DNA of 64,000 nucleotides from Quercus robur (lineage: Eukaryota > Streptophyta > Magnoliopsida > Fagales > Fagaceae): assembly GCF_932294415.1 (NCBI RefSeq), contig NC_065539.1, positions 48,565,501 to 48,629,500 on the forward strand, in the 5' to 3' direction. The position numbers and the translations under genes are program-made. The notes below the pieces were generated by a model that did no database searches, was not told the DNA's origin, and saw only the letters and a list, made by a program, of their open reading frames with translations. This document shows, piece after piece, positions 34,791 through 46,860 of the stretch; the stretch's first letter is position 1, and every line of letters begins with the position of its first letter.

Positions 34791-35238
34791 CATTTTTCTT
34801 AATAAGCAAAAATCATGATCACTGCACCATCAAAGCAAAATCTCGATTGACAAACAATGGAACTCAATCTGAATTCAAAATATGAATAGATAATTTCCAC
34901 TTGACACTCCCAATTCAAGTTGCTGAAAACAGTAGCAGCAGCAGAAGCAGAAGCAAAAGCAGATTTTTACATTACTTAATAAATCAAACAAAACTCAGTT
35001 GAAGTTTTAGGAGCTTCCTTTTTCAGCTTTCGGATTCAAAAAGCAATAACTTGATTAACAGTTGAATCGCAAAGTGAAATTCATCAAAAAAAAAAAAAAA
35101 AAAAATTTATAGCTTGAGTTTAGGAGCTTCAATCTGCACAAATTTTTTTCAATTTTCATATATATTCAAAAAAGCAAAAACTTTACAACGACGAAGACAA
35201 AAAAATTGAAGAGAGAATGAGAAATTTCGTAAACGTAC

Positions 35239-35660
35239 CTTGTAAATCTTCGTGAAATTTTGAAAACCCAGCTAAAACCCTAATGAGAAATTAGGCTGCT
35301 AGAGCTAAATACTCCACTCAGCCTTTTTTTTTTTTTCAAATAAATAAAACAAAAAGAACTAAAAATGGTGAAATGACAAAAATGACCTCAAGAGGTGAGC
35401 TTATTACCCAAAGTGCCCCTAAAGCTCATTCATTTTTGTATCATAGTCCAAGGTGTTTGTTTTCTCAAAGTGAAAACCGGATCAGTTTTTGAGTGAAAGA
35501 AGTCGGTACCCCTAATTCTTCGCTTTTTTTTTTTTTTTATTGAAATTATTTTGATTTTATAGTGGTTTATAAGCTCACAAGTTCATTTCTATTTTTTTTG
35601 TTAAATTTGTGAATTTGGAATAGGGCAAGAGAAATTGGAATTGGAATTGGGGATTTTAGG
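35239..35660. promoter_or_regulatory. bidirectional promoter region between bL33 and NDUFA8
   Basis: The predicted bL33 5'UTR exon begins somewhere below about 35330 on the minus strand, and the NDUFA8 ATG lies at 35661 on plus. About 330 bp or less therefore separates the two transcripts. A telo-box AAACCCTAA (35275-35283) lies on the bL33 side. T-rich tracts (35319-35335, 35523-35539) separate the halves. No clear TATA box, as is common for plant housekeeping genes. Confidence 0.5.
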
Positions 35661-38591
35661 ATGGCGAGTGTGAGTCCGAGTAGCGCGGCGGATCCGAGCG
35701 GGGAGCCGATCCCGACATCGGCGGTGCTGATGGCGGCGTCGAAGCACATAGGGTTGAGATGCGAAGCGGAGAACTTGGACTTCCTCAGGTGCAAGAAGAA
35801 GGATCCTAACCCTGAGAAATGCCTCGACAAAGGCCAACAAGTCACTCGCTGCGTTCTTGGCCTGTACGTCTCTCTCTCTCTCTCATTTCCTTTTATTCTT
35901 CTTATGTCATTTCAATTTGTGCTATTTGGTTGCTTTGTTTGGGTGCTGAGACTGAGAGAAATGTTGAAGAAGATGAAGAAATTCATATGAGTAATTGAAT
36001 TAGTGTTGGAATTTTTTTTTTTTTTTTTTTTTTTTTTGGGTTTTTTGAGCTAGACTGTACTTGGAGGATAACAATGTGGGTAAAATTGACTTGATTTTGA
36101 AACACTGTTTGTTTCGGCAATAATGTTTTCTGAGTAATTTTTTAACAAGTATTTTCTATAAAACTTGATAGTATCCTTAAATTTATTTAGCTAAATGTGA
36201 GATAGAGTTATTTTCAAATACTGGAAAACACGAAAAAACTATTTTTACACAAAGTTTTCCATTGTTTGTATCGAAACAAACAGAACGTCAAAGCCGAGGT
36301 ACGCAATTAACTTGATTTGAGGTGGACTTGACTTGATTTTGAAATTTGAGGGACTTTGATTTTGTGTTAAAATTGAAGAACGGAATAAAGTGAGAAAATG
36401 TGCTAGCATTACTGAGTATTAAAAAAACTAAAGGGTCAATGAGCTCTAGCTCAAATGATATCTCCTTTGCTTGTAAAAGCAAGGTCCATGAAACCAAAGA
36501 CCTTACCCTCCACCTTGTGAAGTTTCTTTGAACCTTTTTTTATTCTTTCATCTATCTATCGTGTCCTTGGTTTTTAAAAATATTTTATCTAACTATCAAT
36601 AAAAGAATAATAATAATAATATATATAGAGGTGGAAACAGGGTTTTCAGTCTCTAAATCTTATTCTAAAGTTTTGTTGTAATTGTTTGTGTTTCCTTTTG
36701 AATTAAAGTTCCTTGGTCTATATTGTTAACGACATCCCAATGCAAACCATTCATTATTAAATGAGTGGTTTTGGTTTTGTTATGCCTTCAGCCTTTAATC
36801 AAAACAGTGTCTAACACTAATTTTGGCATCTATATAAGCCATTGATAATGTGGTGAGAGATAAACTGCAATTCAATTTGAATGTATACATTCTCTTATGG
36901 TTGGAAACAAGAAAAGGCAAGGGAAGGTATCATTATATGATCGTGTGACTTCTATTGTTTGTGATTCCTTGTGTTTTGTTGTGTGCAAGTATGCAACCCT
37001 TAACTTAGTGTCTCTTTAACTACATCCATGAAGGAAGAATGTTATGTTGGTATTCAGGCTATATCTTGGGTATAAGTCAAATTTTACAATGTTTCTTCTT
37101 GAATAATATGATTAAATGATAAGGCTGTCTCTCTTTTTGGTGTCCTGAGACTAAATATCCTTAGGAATTGCAAAAACATTTTGCACGTAGCTTCCCTTTG
37201 CTAAATTTGACTGCAGATAATCCCCTATAGGTTCACAAGGTGAATTTTCAATCTATATTGATATTCAGAACTTATTGTTGTTTAACCTCATGTTTCAATT
37301 CTATCTTCTTCTTCTTCTTTTTTCTACTCAACATTTAATCTTTGATCTTCAACCTTTTTCCGTGTACTATCAGTCATATAATGCATAGCATTGTAGGCAG
37401 AGTTCTTTCTTAACATTATACTCTTCTGGAAAACGTCCACACCTATTGAGGGAGATAACATTTTAGGGAGACTCCAATTGAGTAGTTAATGTAATATATA
37501 GGGTCACCACTTTACCCAAAAACTTAAAGACTGGTTTTGGGTCCAATTATGTTATATTAACAACTCATTCTTCTCAATAGTATCCAATGTGGGACTTCAC
37601 TACTCAACTAACCACACTATTCACACATGAATATTCTAACACCACCAAAATAAACTCTCGAATATCTTTGTTTGTTAGTTTTGGGATGGAGATTTTGTAA
37701 TGTTGAAATCTTAACAACCAATATTTTGAATGAGAAACCCAGATAACACATTTGCAATAGCTGTGTTATTAGTAATAAAACATCACAATCTAGACCATGA
37801 TCAAGTAGAACTTGATCATGATGACATGACTTGATTAAGGTCAGCTGCCCTGCTTTTCTGAATAAATAGCTGTGGCTTTACTTTGCAACCACATGCCCAT
37901 GCTTTTGATTCAGTTAATGCTTGTTGTAGCTCATTGTTGGAAATTCTTGTGGCTTGAAATGAAATTGTACAATGGTCACTACGTTCAAATGAGCCTCCGT
38001 TAAGCCTAGTAGGATATTTCAAATGGTAACCCCTTTGCAATAGTATGTTGAAACTGTAGATGATATTTCTTGAATTAATAATCTTCCAAGTTTCTTTTTA
38101 AGCTGGACTAGTATGTTTAAATTATTCCCATTCATTAGAACATGACATTGGACAACTCAACTATTCAAATGAGCCTCCATTAAGCCTAGTAGGATATGCT
38201 TTCAGGTGTAATTTTATTGGCAAGCAACTACTTGTTAGTTTTTTTGACATTCATTTTCATGTACTCCATATAATTCACACAAATTACATAATTCATTCTT
38301 GAGGCCACATTATTTTTTTATGGTTCTGTTATAATTTATGGAACTTCTATGTAGTATTCTATCAAACTATTTGCATGGAACTTTTTAAGATTTTGCATCA
38401 AACATGCACAGTGGTATGCTTGTTGCATTTTTAATGATGGGATTGTTGGCCCTTGCAGGCTGAAAGATCTTCACCAGAGGTGCACAAAAGAGATGGATGG
38501 TTATGTTGGATGTTTGTACTACTATACAAATGAGTTTGATTTATGTCGCAAAGAGCAGCAAGAATTTGAGAAAGCATGCCCTTTGGAATGA
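35661..38591 (+). CDS. NDUFA8: NADH dehydrogenase (complex I) 1 alpha subcomplex subunit 8, CHCH-domain protein
   Basis: Two coding exons: 35661-35863 (donor CCT|GTACGT) and 38459-38591 (acceptor TTGCAG). They join in phase to a 111-residue protein starting MASVSPSSAADP. Four cysteine pairs make the CHCH architecture. The first three have exact CX9C spacing (CEAENLDFLRC, CLDKGQQVTRC, CTKEMDGYVGC) and the last is CX10C (CRKEQQEFEKAC). This quadruple arrangement and the length match plant NDUFA8 (usually about 106-110 residues). It is an accessory subunit of the complex I P module, imported into the mitochondrial intermembrane space and oxidised by the MIA40 pathway. The first Cys pair lies near residues 34-44. 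The 2.6-kb intron contains a SINE-like insert near 36436. It shares a short upstream region with bL33. A possible poly(A) signal (AATAAA, near 38904) precedes an oligo-A run. Confidence 0.93.
36436..36540 (+). mobile_element. SINE-like insert in NDUFA8 intron
   Basis: CAATGAGCTCTAGCTCAAAT starts a segment also seen (same or inverted) at 45715-46090 and 62965-63115, where AGCTC(T/A)(A/G)GCTCA recurs. It serves as the A-box region of a tRNA-derived SINE family. The 3' part here is degenerate (poly-T near 36533). Confidence 0.45.
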
Positions 38592-38599
38592 GAAAATAA

Positions 38600-41080
38600 G
38601 CCTAATCCCATGCGCACAATAATATAGGCATATTGCATTGAGCAAGTGCTGTTGTTGCACACAGTTTTAATGGAACTTGTCTGTCGACATGGATATTTGT
38701 CACCCATTTTGTATGTTCAGTGTTCAGATTTTTCATTGGAAATGTTTCCAATCTCGACAATGTTGCCCTCTTTTCAAGCATAATTATCGATGACTACTTC
38801 TCAAGAGTTCAATCATTGATGACTACTTTTGGTAACAGCCCCCTTCTTTTGTTTCTGTTATTCAGGGTGAGGCTTGTTTGCCTGTGTAGTTTGTTTTCTC
38901 TCTTAATAAAATTTAGGGTTCAAAAAAAAAAAAAAAGGTAAGCATATTTTATTGGTATTGTGCTTGAGAATGGCTTACAAGGACTGGAGCACCAGAACTG
39001 CATCAGAATGTAGACTAATGCCTACTGTTTCACAATATTAAGATCTTATTCTTATGCTTCCATAATATGATCATATTGGAGCATTCTAAGACTGTTCTTT
39101 AGCTGTAGAAGCAATGGGAACGTGGCAGGTTACAGGTGATATAACATGTCATCATTGCTACCTCGTAGAGAAATCAACCGTGTGTTGTTTCTACGTCCAA
39201 TGTTGGAATGTCACTTCAGGTCAAGTAGACAGCTACCTCACATTTCAACAATAGCCAAGTCATGCAGCTATAACTCCTGCGAGCCATAAATCTCATCGTG
39301 TCTCAATTTGATCTTTAGGACAAAACTACAAAACCAGGGCAGAGCCATCTCGTCCAACCTTTTGTTCTGTTCTGTTAATTTGGGCCAATTTCACAGACAG
39401 AATTATAATCTGAGGTGTTATTATGTGTATCAATACATAGAAAATTCCTCTCGCATGAGGGTAGACACCACATTAATGGGATCTACTCTCGTAATAGAGG
39501 CCACATGTAACATGTTACACAATATGAAAATAAGAACTCCTTTAAATGTTAAATGGGGTAGCTTGATTCATCCGATCGTAGGTCTAATAGGAAGAACATT
39601 CTTTGGGCTGGCAGTGGCAGGAGCTGTATCATGCTAATATACAGCAATTTAGCACAATTTTTGGGTCTTCAAAAGAAAAATGCTACACATTATTTTTTTG
39701 CCTGGACACTTTTCCCGGCCTGCTTATGTACAACTTTTTTAATCTCTGCTTTTCTTGGTACAATTATACTTCTCAACTTATTTTTAAGCACAAAAAACCA
39801 ATGAAAATAAACTCTCCTGAGTCCCCACCATATGAACAATGAAAGGCAACAAAGGCGCCAATGATATACAAAATTACTAAGTGTGCGTTTGGGAAGCGCA
39901 AAACATCTACATCTGCGGTTTTTTTTTTTTTTTTTAAGCCGTGATTGTTGACTTTTTCCGTGAATAACGTACACTGTTCACGAGACCCACAAACTTCTCA
40001 CAGTACTATTCACATTTAAAAATTATTTTACTACAATGTTTTCAATTGTATCCAAACGGACCCTAAGTAACGAAATAGACCTATGCATATCAAAAGTACA
40101 TGCTTCTACGGTAATGCCTTTTACCACAGATGAAATTTTGGCATGAACATATAAACGTTTATGCACCTGGAACCTAGTAGTTTCATCTAGGACACCCATG
40201 TAACTAGAAAATGAACCACCACAGCCAAAGATCAAACCATGAGGATGGGCACAGCGCCAATCACCACATATATAAGGGATAAATCGTTAATTAATTCAAA
40301 AAAATTTATGCGAAAATAAATTTTAAAACTAAAAACTACAAGTTGCAATTTGTACAATAAATAATCCATTCCCACAAAGTTGCTAATGGTGACTTACGGT
40401 CAAATGGAAATTACTTTGCACCCCAAATAAGGTAATGGTTTTCAAAAACCAAAGCAACCATAGAAATGAGTTAATGCTCCTTCAGAAATTACAAGCACCC
40501 ATTTGACTAACAAATGAAAGGGTTAAATCTGACAAAACACAACCACAGGATAACAACAGTCATAATATTACCAATGTGCATGCCCTTCCAAATACGAAAC
40601 TAATTCTTCTTCTAGCCAAACTAATGTTCCGAATTCGCTTTGAACCAGTGAAAACACAACATGAGAGCAGCATGCGACAACCATCAGCGAGGACTGCACA
40701 GAAAAAATAAAGAAACAGTCGCCTTTCTTTAATGAACCATTGCTGATTTAATAAAGAAAAATTATCTTTAGATCTTCAATTAGGGAACAGCAACAGATAC
40801 TGTCCGTTCAAATGGAACCTCAAGAGATCCATATGTAGAGCCATTTTTTTCAAAATAATTTAGATCTAGAAACTGACACGAAGGCAAAACTTTCCAGCCC
40901 TAAATGGCAATCATAACCCCAATGAATAAGGCCTACCTTATTGAATTTATTTAAAGATTCAAACATAGATTACCAAATACAACAACATAAAGACCAGATA
41001 TAATGATGATACAGAGTGTATTAAAAGATGTGCATTAGAGAGAAGACTATCATTAATAGAATCTGAAAAAATATAAAAGG
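38600..41080. other. region between NDUFA8 and SCL28 3' ends
   Basis: Holds the NDUFA8 3' region with AATAAAATTTAGGGTTC followed by 14 A (38903-38936), which could also be the 3' end of a truncated LINE. It also contains a hAT-like MITE (39878-40064). No other gene recognised. The SCL28 3'UTR should lie at the right end. NDUFA8 and SCL28 converge. Confidence 0.45.
39878..40064. mobile_element. hAT-like MITE
   Basis: The left end GTGTGCGTTTGGGAAGCG and right end GTATCCAAACGGACCCTA are inverted, with an interior typical of these elements (CACGAGACCCAC, ACTATTCACATTTAAAAA). Same type as 47246-47565. A matching 8-bp target duplication could not be confirmed. Confidence 0.6.
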
Positions 41081-41084
41081 CTTC

Positions 41085-44000
41085 CTACCTGTAGGATCGT
41101 GACCGAGACAGACTGCGATTATTGCCCCTTGGACTTAATGACCTACTCGGTGCAAAATCCCTCTCATCTTGGGGACTCCGACCATTTTCTCTTGGACTTG
41201 GGGACCTCCTGTACTCCCTCTCATCACGTGGAGGAGGTGATCGTGAAAATGACCTAGATCGCACGGGAGAACGATAATCATCCCTAGCCACATGGTCCCT
41301 GTCTCAGTGGCAAGAGGCACACATTAATTTATAAAATAAGAATAAAAAAGGATAAGAAGGAAAACCAAAGCTGATAAATCAGCACATAGAACAAAACTAC
41401 ATATATCCATACTGAATAAATCACACCAACAAGAATCATCTCTACTTTTCACAAGCAGAAACCTGTCCAAATTGTCATATCCATAAAGCTTCATCAACAA
41501 AATTAACTTCACACAGTCAATGAGATTAAAAATGGGTTTTTGTTTTATCACTTACATCCTCTTCAAAATCTAATTGATCAAAATATGGCCTTTACCTGCA
41601 CCTTTCCAGGATTTCGGAACAAAAATATGACACTTGATCCAAACAGTGAAAGTTAGGCTCTATAATGATGCAGTGGATGATCAGCATCTGATAACTTCAT
41701 AGCTTTCTTGGCACCAACTTTCTAAAACCTCAAACTATCTTTTTCTTGGACAATGTCCTCATATCTCTATCAGTAAAAACTTTGAATTGCTTCCCTTCTT
41801 TGAAGAAGATTTCTTTCTTTGGCCAAATATATGCTCTATTGTTTCTTTCTTAACTGGATGGTATATGCAAAACAAGATATCAAACTTAACAAAGTTCTTA
41901 TGAAAAAAATATAACTTGAAAAGTTTCAATAAGAAGGAAAGTATAAAGTACTCTCATGATTCGAATCATCTCTTCTTCTTTTTTTATAATCATGATTCGA
42001 ATCATCTCTTGAACCAAATTTATCTTAGTCAAGTTCATTCAAGAGTAGCCAGCCTCACAAACCAAAAGTAGGACAGGAAAGCCCATGCAAGTTGTAGAAA
42101 ATAGCTGGGGAATGGGAGATTATAGATAATACTTATGGAGAAACTTTGATAGAAATGTAAGCAAGTTGCCCATCACTTTATGCTCTCTTTTCTTGTTAAT
42201 CTTTTTTAACCCAGAAGTCTTTAAAGTCTCCCCTTTCACTTTAATATCTGCATAAACAATGCCACTGGCAGATATTATTCATTGGAACACATGTGACATT
42301 ACCTCTAAGATAACAACCTCCGTACATCAAAAAGTCACAACAAAGGATGGTCATCAAGGTTAAAGGACCGGATATTAGTTTTTAACTTTCCAAGACATCA
42401 AGCAGTAAACCTGCAATATTTTCTCAATCTCACACCAAAAACCAAAAGGAAAAGAACTGCAATACTTGGTTGTTAAAATTTCTTATATAAACAATTTTGC
42501 AACATCAGAAGATAAGCTCACTATTATACAGAAGCTTATTAATCCTGATATACTAACGTCCAATGAAACCCAAAAGACATATGTCAGAAATTGTTCATGT
42601 CAAATGTAAACTTTCCTTCAAAAGTATAACAAAGCCATACAATTTCACCAAGAAACAAAAACAAACAACAAAGAAAAACATAACAGGTAACAATCTACCA
42701 GAATTCATGCAAAGGCATACAGAAACAGTGTTCAGATAGCAAAATATAAACTAACAATTTTGACTCATAAGTGCTACCAATAAAAATATCAAGTATATTA
42801 GTTTTAAATTCAAGCTGTATATACTGATTCTCCACCTGTGCCACTTAAATTTATTGGCTACACAAATCAACATCAGATAAAAATAAATATAATGAATTCA
42901 CATCCATGAAAATTGAGATCTAGCAGATATTCACATACCACCCTTTTTCTTACTTAATGAAATCAGTATTACAAAATCAGATGAACATTTAGATTATAAT
43001 CTCACAATACAACTAGGTATAATCTATTTAAATTCTCAAAGAAATTGAATTGGTCAAACATTACACAGCCAATCCCAAGCATAGGAAAGTGTAAGGGTTA
43101 TATTGAGTAGACAACCAAAGGAACACAGATGGTCAAATGGAAGGTTTTGCTGAGTTCAATTAATTATATTACATTAGCAATAACAAAACGATCGTATTGA
43201 AACGCTATTATTCACAATATTCTGAGCTTCTTGTTCAAGTTTTATAGGCAATCTCCCATTACTACTTGATATATAGCAGAAGCATAGCCATTTCTCCATG
43301 ACTCTACGGAGCAATTTAAGTTTTTTTTTTTTTTTAATTCAATTCAATTGTTACACTAAGCAGGGGAAGGGGAATTAGAACCTTGGTTCTCCTCATGGAC
43401 TCTATTTTTGCCTGGACCCGACAACATATGAAATAAACAATGCCACATATGCATACCCATTGAGTTATAACAAATAAGATGATGTGCATACCTCACCTCA
43501 AGGAACATTTAAAAAAGAACTATGATCCAAACACACTGGACTAAAGTAATAAGAGGAGAAATGATAACATTTTAAATTCCTAATTATAGCGAAAACTCTT
43601 CTAACAGATAGAATGCAAACCTTGAGTCACGCCTAACTGGAGTTGGAGACCTTGAGTCAGCTGTGAGGGGAAAAAAGAAGAATCAGGATAATTTAGTAGA
43701 GATTTTAAAGGTAACTTCATAATCTCATTTCACAAAGAGCTACAAATATACTTTTACAACTTTATAAATGTATAAAAATTAAATGCACAAGTGAAAGGTC
43801 AAACTGACAGCGGTATCGACGTCGAGGGGACCGTGGTGGAGTTCTCCTTCTACGGCTACCTCCATATCGATCACTACTTTATTATGGAGAGAAAAGAGGA
43901 AGAAATGAAAAACAGGGTCAACAGGTGATTGATTAAGTATACTTTTTTTTTTTTTTGATAAGTAATAAGTTTATTGATATCAAATAAGGAATACCCTAGT

Positions 44001-46661
44001 ACATAGTGAGTGTACAAGGGGTCAAACAATAATAATAATATTCTTATTGATGCATAACAGAAGTGAACCGAATGTTGTAATACCTTACACGGGTAGTTGT
44101 ACGCATTTCTTGAGGAGTTTTTCTGTTCTCTTCAGCAAACACAATTCTTATCTCCCGTCCACCAATAATTGTATGATTCAGTTGTTGTTTTGCTTCCAAG
44201 GCATCTTCAGCATAACGGTACTTCACAAATCCAAAGCCTCGTGGCTCCCTAAAATTACAAAAGAACACAATTCAACATCATGATTTTAAATTATGATAAT
44301 AATGGAAGCAAAAATTCAGCAAATTAGCAAGTAAATGAATATCCATTTCATAAAATTATTTCCTCAATGAATTCTACTTCTTTCAACACACATAAACATC
44401 AACAGTAAGAAATTAAGGACTTCTAACATTGAACTAATCTATAATTTTACCAAATTCCATACTTGTAACCAATATCTTAATATGACACATGTTTTTTACT
44501 CTGGACATGTAGAATTAAAAATACATAGCTGCAGTATTCATTCTTTTTTTTTTTTTTTTTTTTGATAAGTAACTTAAAAGTATATTGAAAAAACACAGCC
44601 CCGTACATAGGAAATGTACTAAAAAGGCAAAGACATCAAGAAATCAAAGTACAATGCTCAAGCAACCCAGAAAGGGAAATACAAGAAAGAGAAGGTAAAA
44701 CCAAACACCATTCAAGAAGAGTAGGAAAGAAAAAAGACTTAAACTCAAGAATGGACCGTTCATGATCCTCAAAGCTTCTCGAATTTCGTTCCCGCCAGAT
44801 ACACCACATCAAACAGTGTAGCACAATCCTCCAAACAACTATATTACGATGCCGCCTGAAATTGCAAGACCAGCAATCCAACAAATCCACAACCCTTTGC
44901 GGCATCACCCAACAAATACCAAACAAACAAAAGATCATACTCCAAATCTCAGACGCAATAGGACAGTGAAGGAGGAGATGATCTACAGATTCCCCACACC
45001 CTTTGCACATATAACACCATTCAAGAACAACAAAGTGCCTCTTCCGAAGATTATCAATAGTTAGAATCTTGCCTAAAGCCGCAGTCCAAGAGAAAAAAGC
45101 AACCTGAGGAGGAACCTTCGATTGCCACACCATTTTCCAAGGGAAGGGAATGACAGTAGAATGGGATAGAGAATGGTAATACCCACTCACCTTAAAACCT
45201 CGACTACAAGCTGGCTTCCAACAAAGTTTGTCAGCACCAACACCCCGGACCTTTGTGGAATAAATTAGGACCAAAAACGAATCCAAAGAAAGCGACTCTT
45301 GGTCATTCACTAAGTGACAAATGGTCATTCACTAATATTAAGTGTAAAATCTACACAAAAGTAATAAATAGGTTGCTGTTTTACAATCCAAAACATGAGG
45401 ATAGCATCTCGATACAATCTATTCTAGGCGTATGCACGTACTTTCTCTCACACAGTTTCACAGCTCCCATGAAGAATTATAATACAGATATAACTAAGCT
45501 CACAATCAACACAGCAAAGGATTCAATTTCTCATGACCTTAGCGCAACAGCAAGTGCCTACCACCAAGCAATGTGTCACAAGTTGAAGCCTGGGAGTAAG
45601 GCTGACTACCACCAACCACCCAAGTGAGGAGCTCGTACACTGAATTCAACCCTTTTTTCTTAAGCTACACACACCCAATGAGCCTTAAACCATGACCTCA
45701 GGTACAAGGTGCCAAATGAGCTAGAGCTCATTGGCAATTCAAGTCAGGGAATCAGCCTCTCCAAAAAGGTTAAGTCTGACTACTGACCACCTCTCTCAAA
45801 ACTCAGAGAAACTGACTTTTTTTTTAAGTTTCAGACGCACCCAGTGGGTCAACTTCAGGTAGGAGGTGCCAATTGAGCAGAGCTCATTGGCAATTCAAGT
45901 CGAGGAATCATAATCTCCAAAATTTTGGGGTAAGACAGACTACCAACCACCCCTCTCAAACCTCAAAGAAGCAGAGGCCTCATGCACTGAATTCAACCTT
46001 TTTTTTAAGTTACACACGCATCCAATGGGTCCTAAACCATAACTTCATGTAGTAGGTGCCAATCAAGCTAGAACTCATTGGTAATTCAATTTCCCATTAT
46101 CTAACATATAAAGTCCATAGAAGCAACCAGTTTTGACATGCAACACACACACACAACGAAACTCGAAAATAAAAAATCAACCATGTGGGCATGTATAGTA
46201 ACAAAAATCAAGCATACCCAGTATAGTAATTCTTCGGAAGATACACATCCTTCACCTGACCAAACCGCTCGAATGGACCCCTCAGATCTTCAGGCCTGAA
46301 GTAAACACCATAATTTAAAACCTAAATATTCCAACTTTTTTTCTAATAATCCAGAACCAATTCATCAAATTAGAATTAGTATTAAAAAAATTTGAACATA
46401 AACACAAACCAATTAAGAAATTCATGAAACTATTAAAAAAAATTAAAATTATTGAAGGAGTAGAAAAGACCTAGCGTCAAGGGGGAGATTGCGAACGAGC
46501 AAGCCAGAAGGAGCAGGAGAGCGACGCTGGTCTCTGTACGACCTGCTTTCACGGTAGCGATCGCGAGGCTCGTCGTCGTAGTATCGCTTGCGGCCACGCG
46601 GCGGGGTTCTGCTACGGCGGCGAGGGCTGTAGCTTCTGCTTCGGCTTCTGTACCTCGCCAT
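41085..46661 (-). CDS. SCL28: SC35-like SR splicing factor (RRM + RS domain), probably SCL28
   Basis: Six coding exons on the minus strand: 46471-46661, 46218-46295, 44084-44248, 43809-43873, 43621-43660 and 41085-41298. All have GT-AG introns and join in frame to 250 residues. Residues 1-50 are Arg/Ser-rich (YRSRSRSYSPRRRSR). The RRM spans about 53-131, with RNP2 LLVRNL (54-59) and RNP1 RGFGFVKY (93-100), ending GGREIRIVFAEENRKTPQEM. From about 140 on is an RS domain with repeated SRSPPPRD, SPSPREN and RSLSPR. SCL proteins act in the nucleus in spliceosome assembly and splice-site choice. The GLLVRNLPLDAR start of the RRM and the position between NDUFA8 and SPL7 favour SCL28 over SCL30/30A/33. 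The last codon before TAG is also a possible donor (AG|GTAGGA), so a small extra 3' exon cannot be excluded. Introns 2 and 5 are long and transposon-laden. Confidence 0.9.
43943..44040 (-). mobile_element. severely truncated LINE 3' end in SCL28 intron 3
   Basis: Read on minus, a short body (TTGTACACTCACTATGTACT...GATATCAATAAACTTATTAC) ends TTATCAAAAAAAAAAAAAA. The ACTTATCAAAA(n) end is shared with the LINE at 44544. It lies only about 40 bp beyond the exon 3 donor at 44084. Confidence 0.65.
44544..45340 (-). mobile_element. 5'-truncated L1-type LINE with RT zinc-binding (zf-RVT) domain, in SCL28 intron 2
   Basis: An open frame of up to 230 residues (44636-45328) includes the plant LINE zinc-binding region after the RT. 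It reads WKMVWQSKVPPQVAFFSWTA, then ILTIDNLRKR, with CYMCKGCGESVDHLLLHC as the Cys/His core, followed by WR..LHCLMWCIWRERNSRSFED. The 3' end has a short UTR and a 21-A tail (poly-T at 44545-44565 on plus). RT and endonuclease are missing. The 5' edge near 45330 is ragged and carries a 13-bp direct repeat, TGGTCATTCACTA. The same strand as SCL28, so the frame is carried in the pre-mRNA. Confidence 0.85.
45560..46095 (-). repeat. cluster of three SINE-like units in SCL28 intron 2
   Basis: Three diverged units of about 170-190 bp follow each other. Each contains (on plus) a T-rich run plus AAG(C/T)TACACAC or TTTCAGACGCAC, then CCAATG(A/G)G, GG(T/A)GCCAA..GAGC, and A(G/A)CTCATTGG(C/T)AATTCAA. Reversed, GCCAATGAGCTCTAGCTCA acts as the A-box end. 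They look like repeated insertion or tandem amplification of one tRNA-derived SINE family. Individual target duplications were not resolved. Confidence 0.55.
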
Positions 46662-46860
46662 TTTTTTGCTTTGCTTTTTTTGAGGGGAAACCCTAGAAGG
46701 AGGAGAAGAGCAGAGAAAGCAAAAACCCTAACCCTAGAGGAAGAAAGAGAATAGTGAATTTGTTGCGTCGTGTGGGTTTCGAAAGTTTTGGAGGGAGAGA
46801 GGGATAAGGGTTAGCAGACACCCGGTACGCTTTCTTGCTAGTTAAGAGTCTGTTTGGGGC
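46662..46860 (-). promoter_or_regulatory. SCL28 5'UTR/promoter with telo-box
   Basis: AAACCCTAA (46723-46731) followed by a second ACCCTAG lies about 60 bp upstream of the ATG, with a purine/pyrimidine-rich leader. The telo-box is a known element of plant genes for ribosomal, RNA-processing and cell-proliferation functions. Confidence 0.5.

Larger units (their letters stand above)
31838..35238 (-). other. predicted 5'UTR intron of bL33
   Basis: Donor GTACGT at 35238 and acceptor CTCTAG at 31838 on the minus strand. This 3.4-kb interval has no exon-like coding. It holds one Mutator-like element (32139-33707) and two SINE remnants (31887-32030, 34650-34790). The splice is predicted from motifs, not from transcripts. 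Confidence 0.6.

Noticed and set aside
35567-35845. Minus-strand frames of 79-92 codons over NDUFA8 exon 1
   Set aside because: Shadows of the GC-rich plus-strand exon, which has clear CHCH cysteines and splice sites.
41085-41320. GTG or alternative ATG start of a separate small protein
   Set aside because: The segment joins in frame to upstream SCL28 exons through a good acceptor (GAGACAG|GGACC), so it is the last coding exon.
44849-45064. Plus-strand 71-codon frame
   Set aside because: Antisense to the LINE zf-RVT coding.
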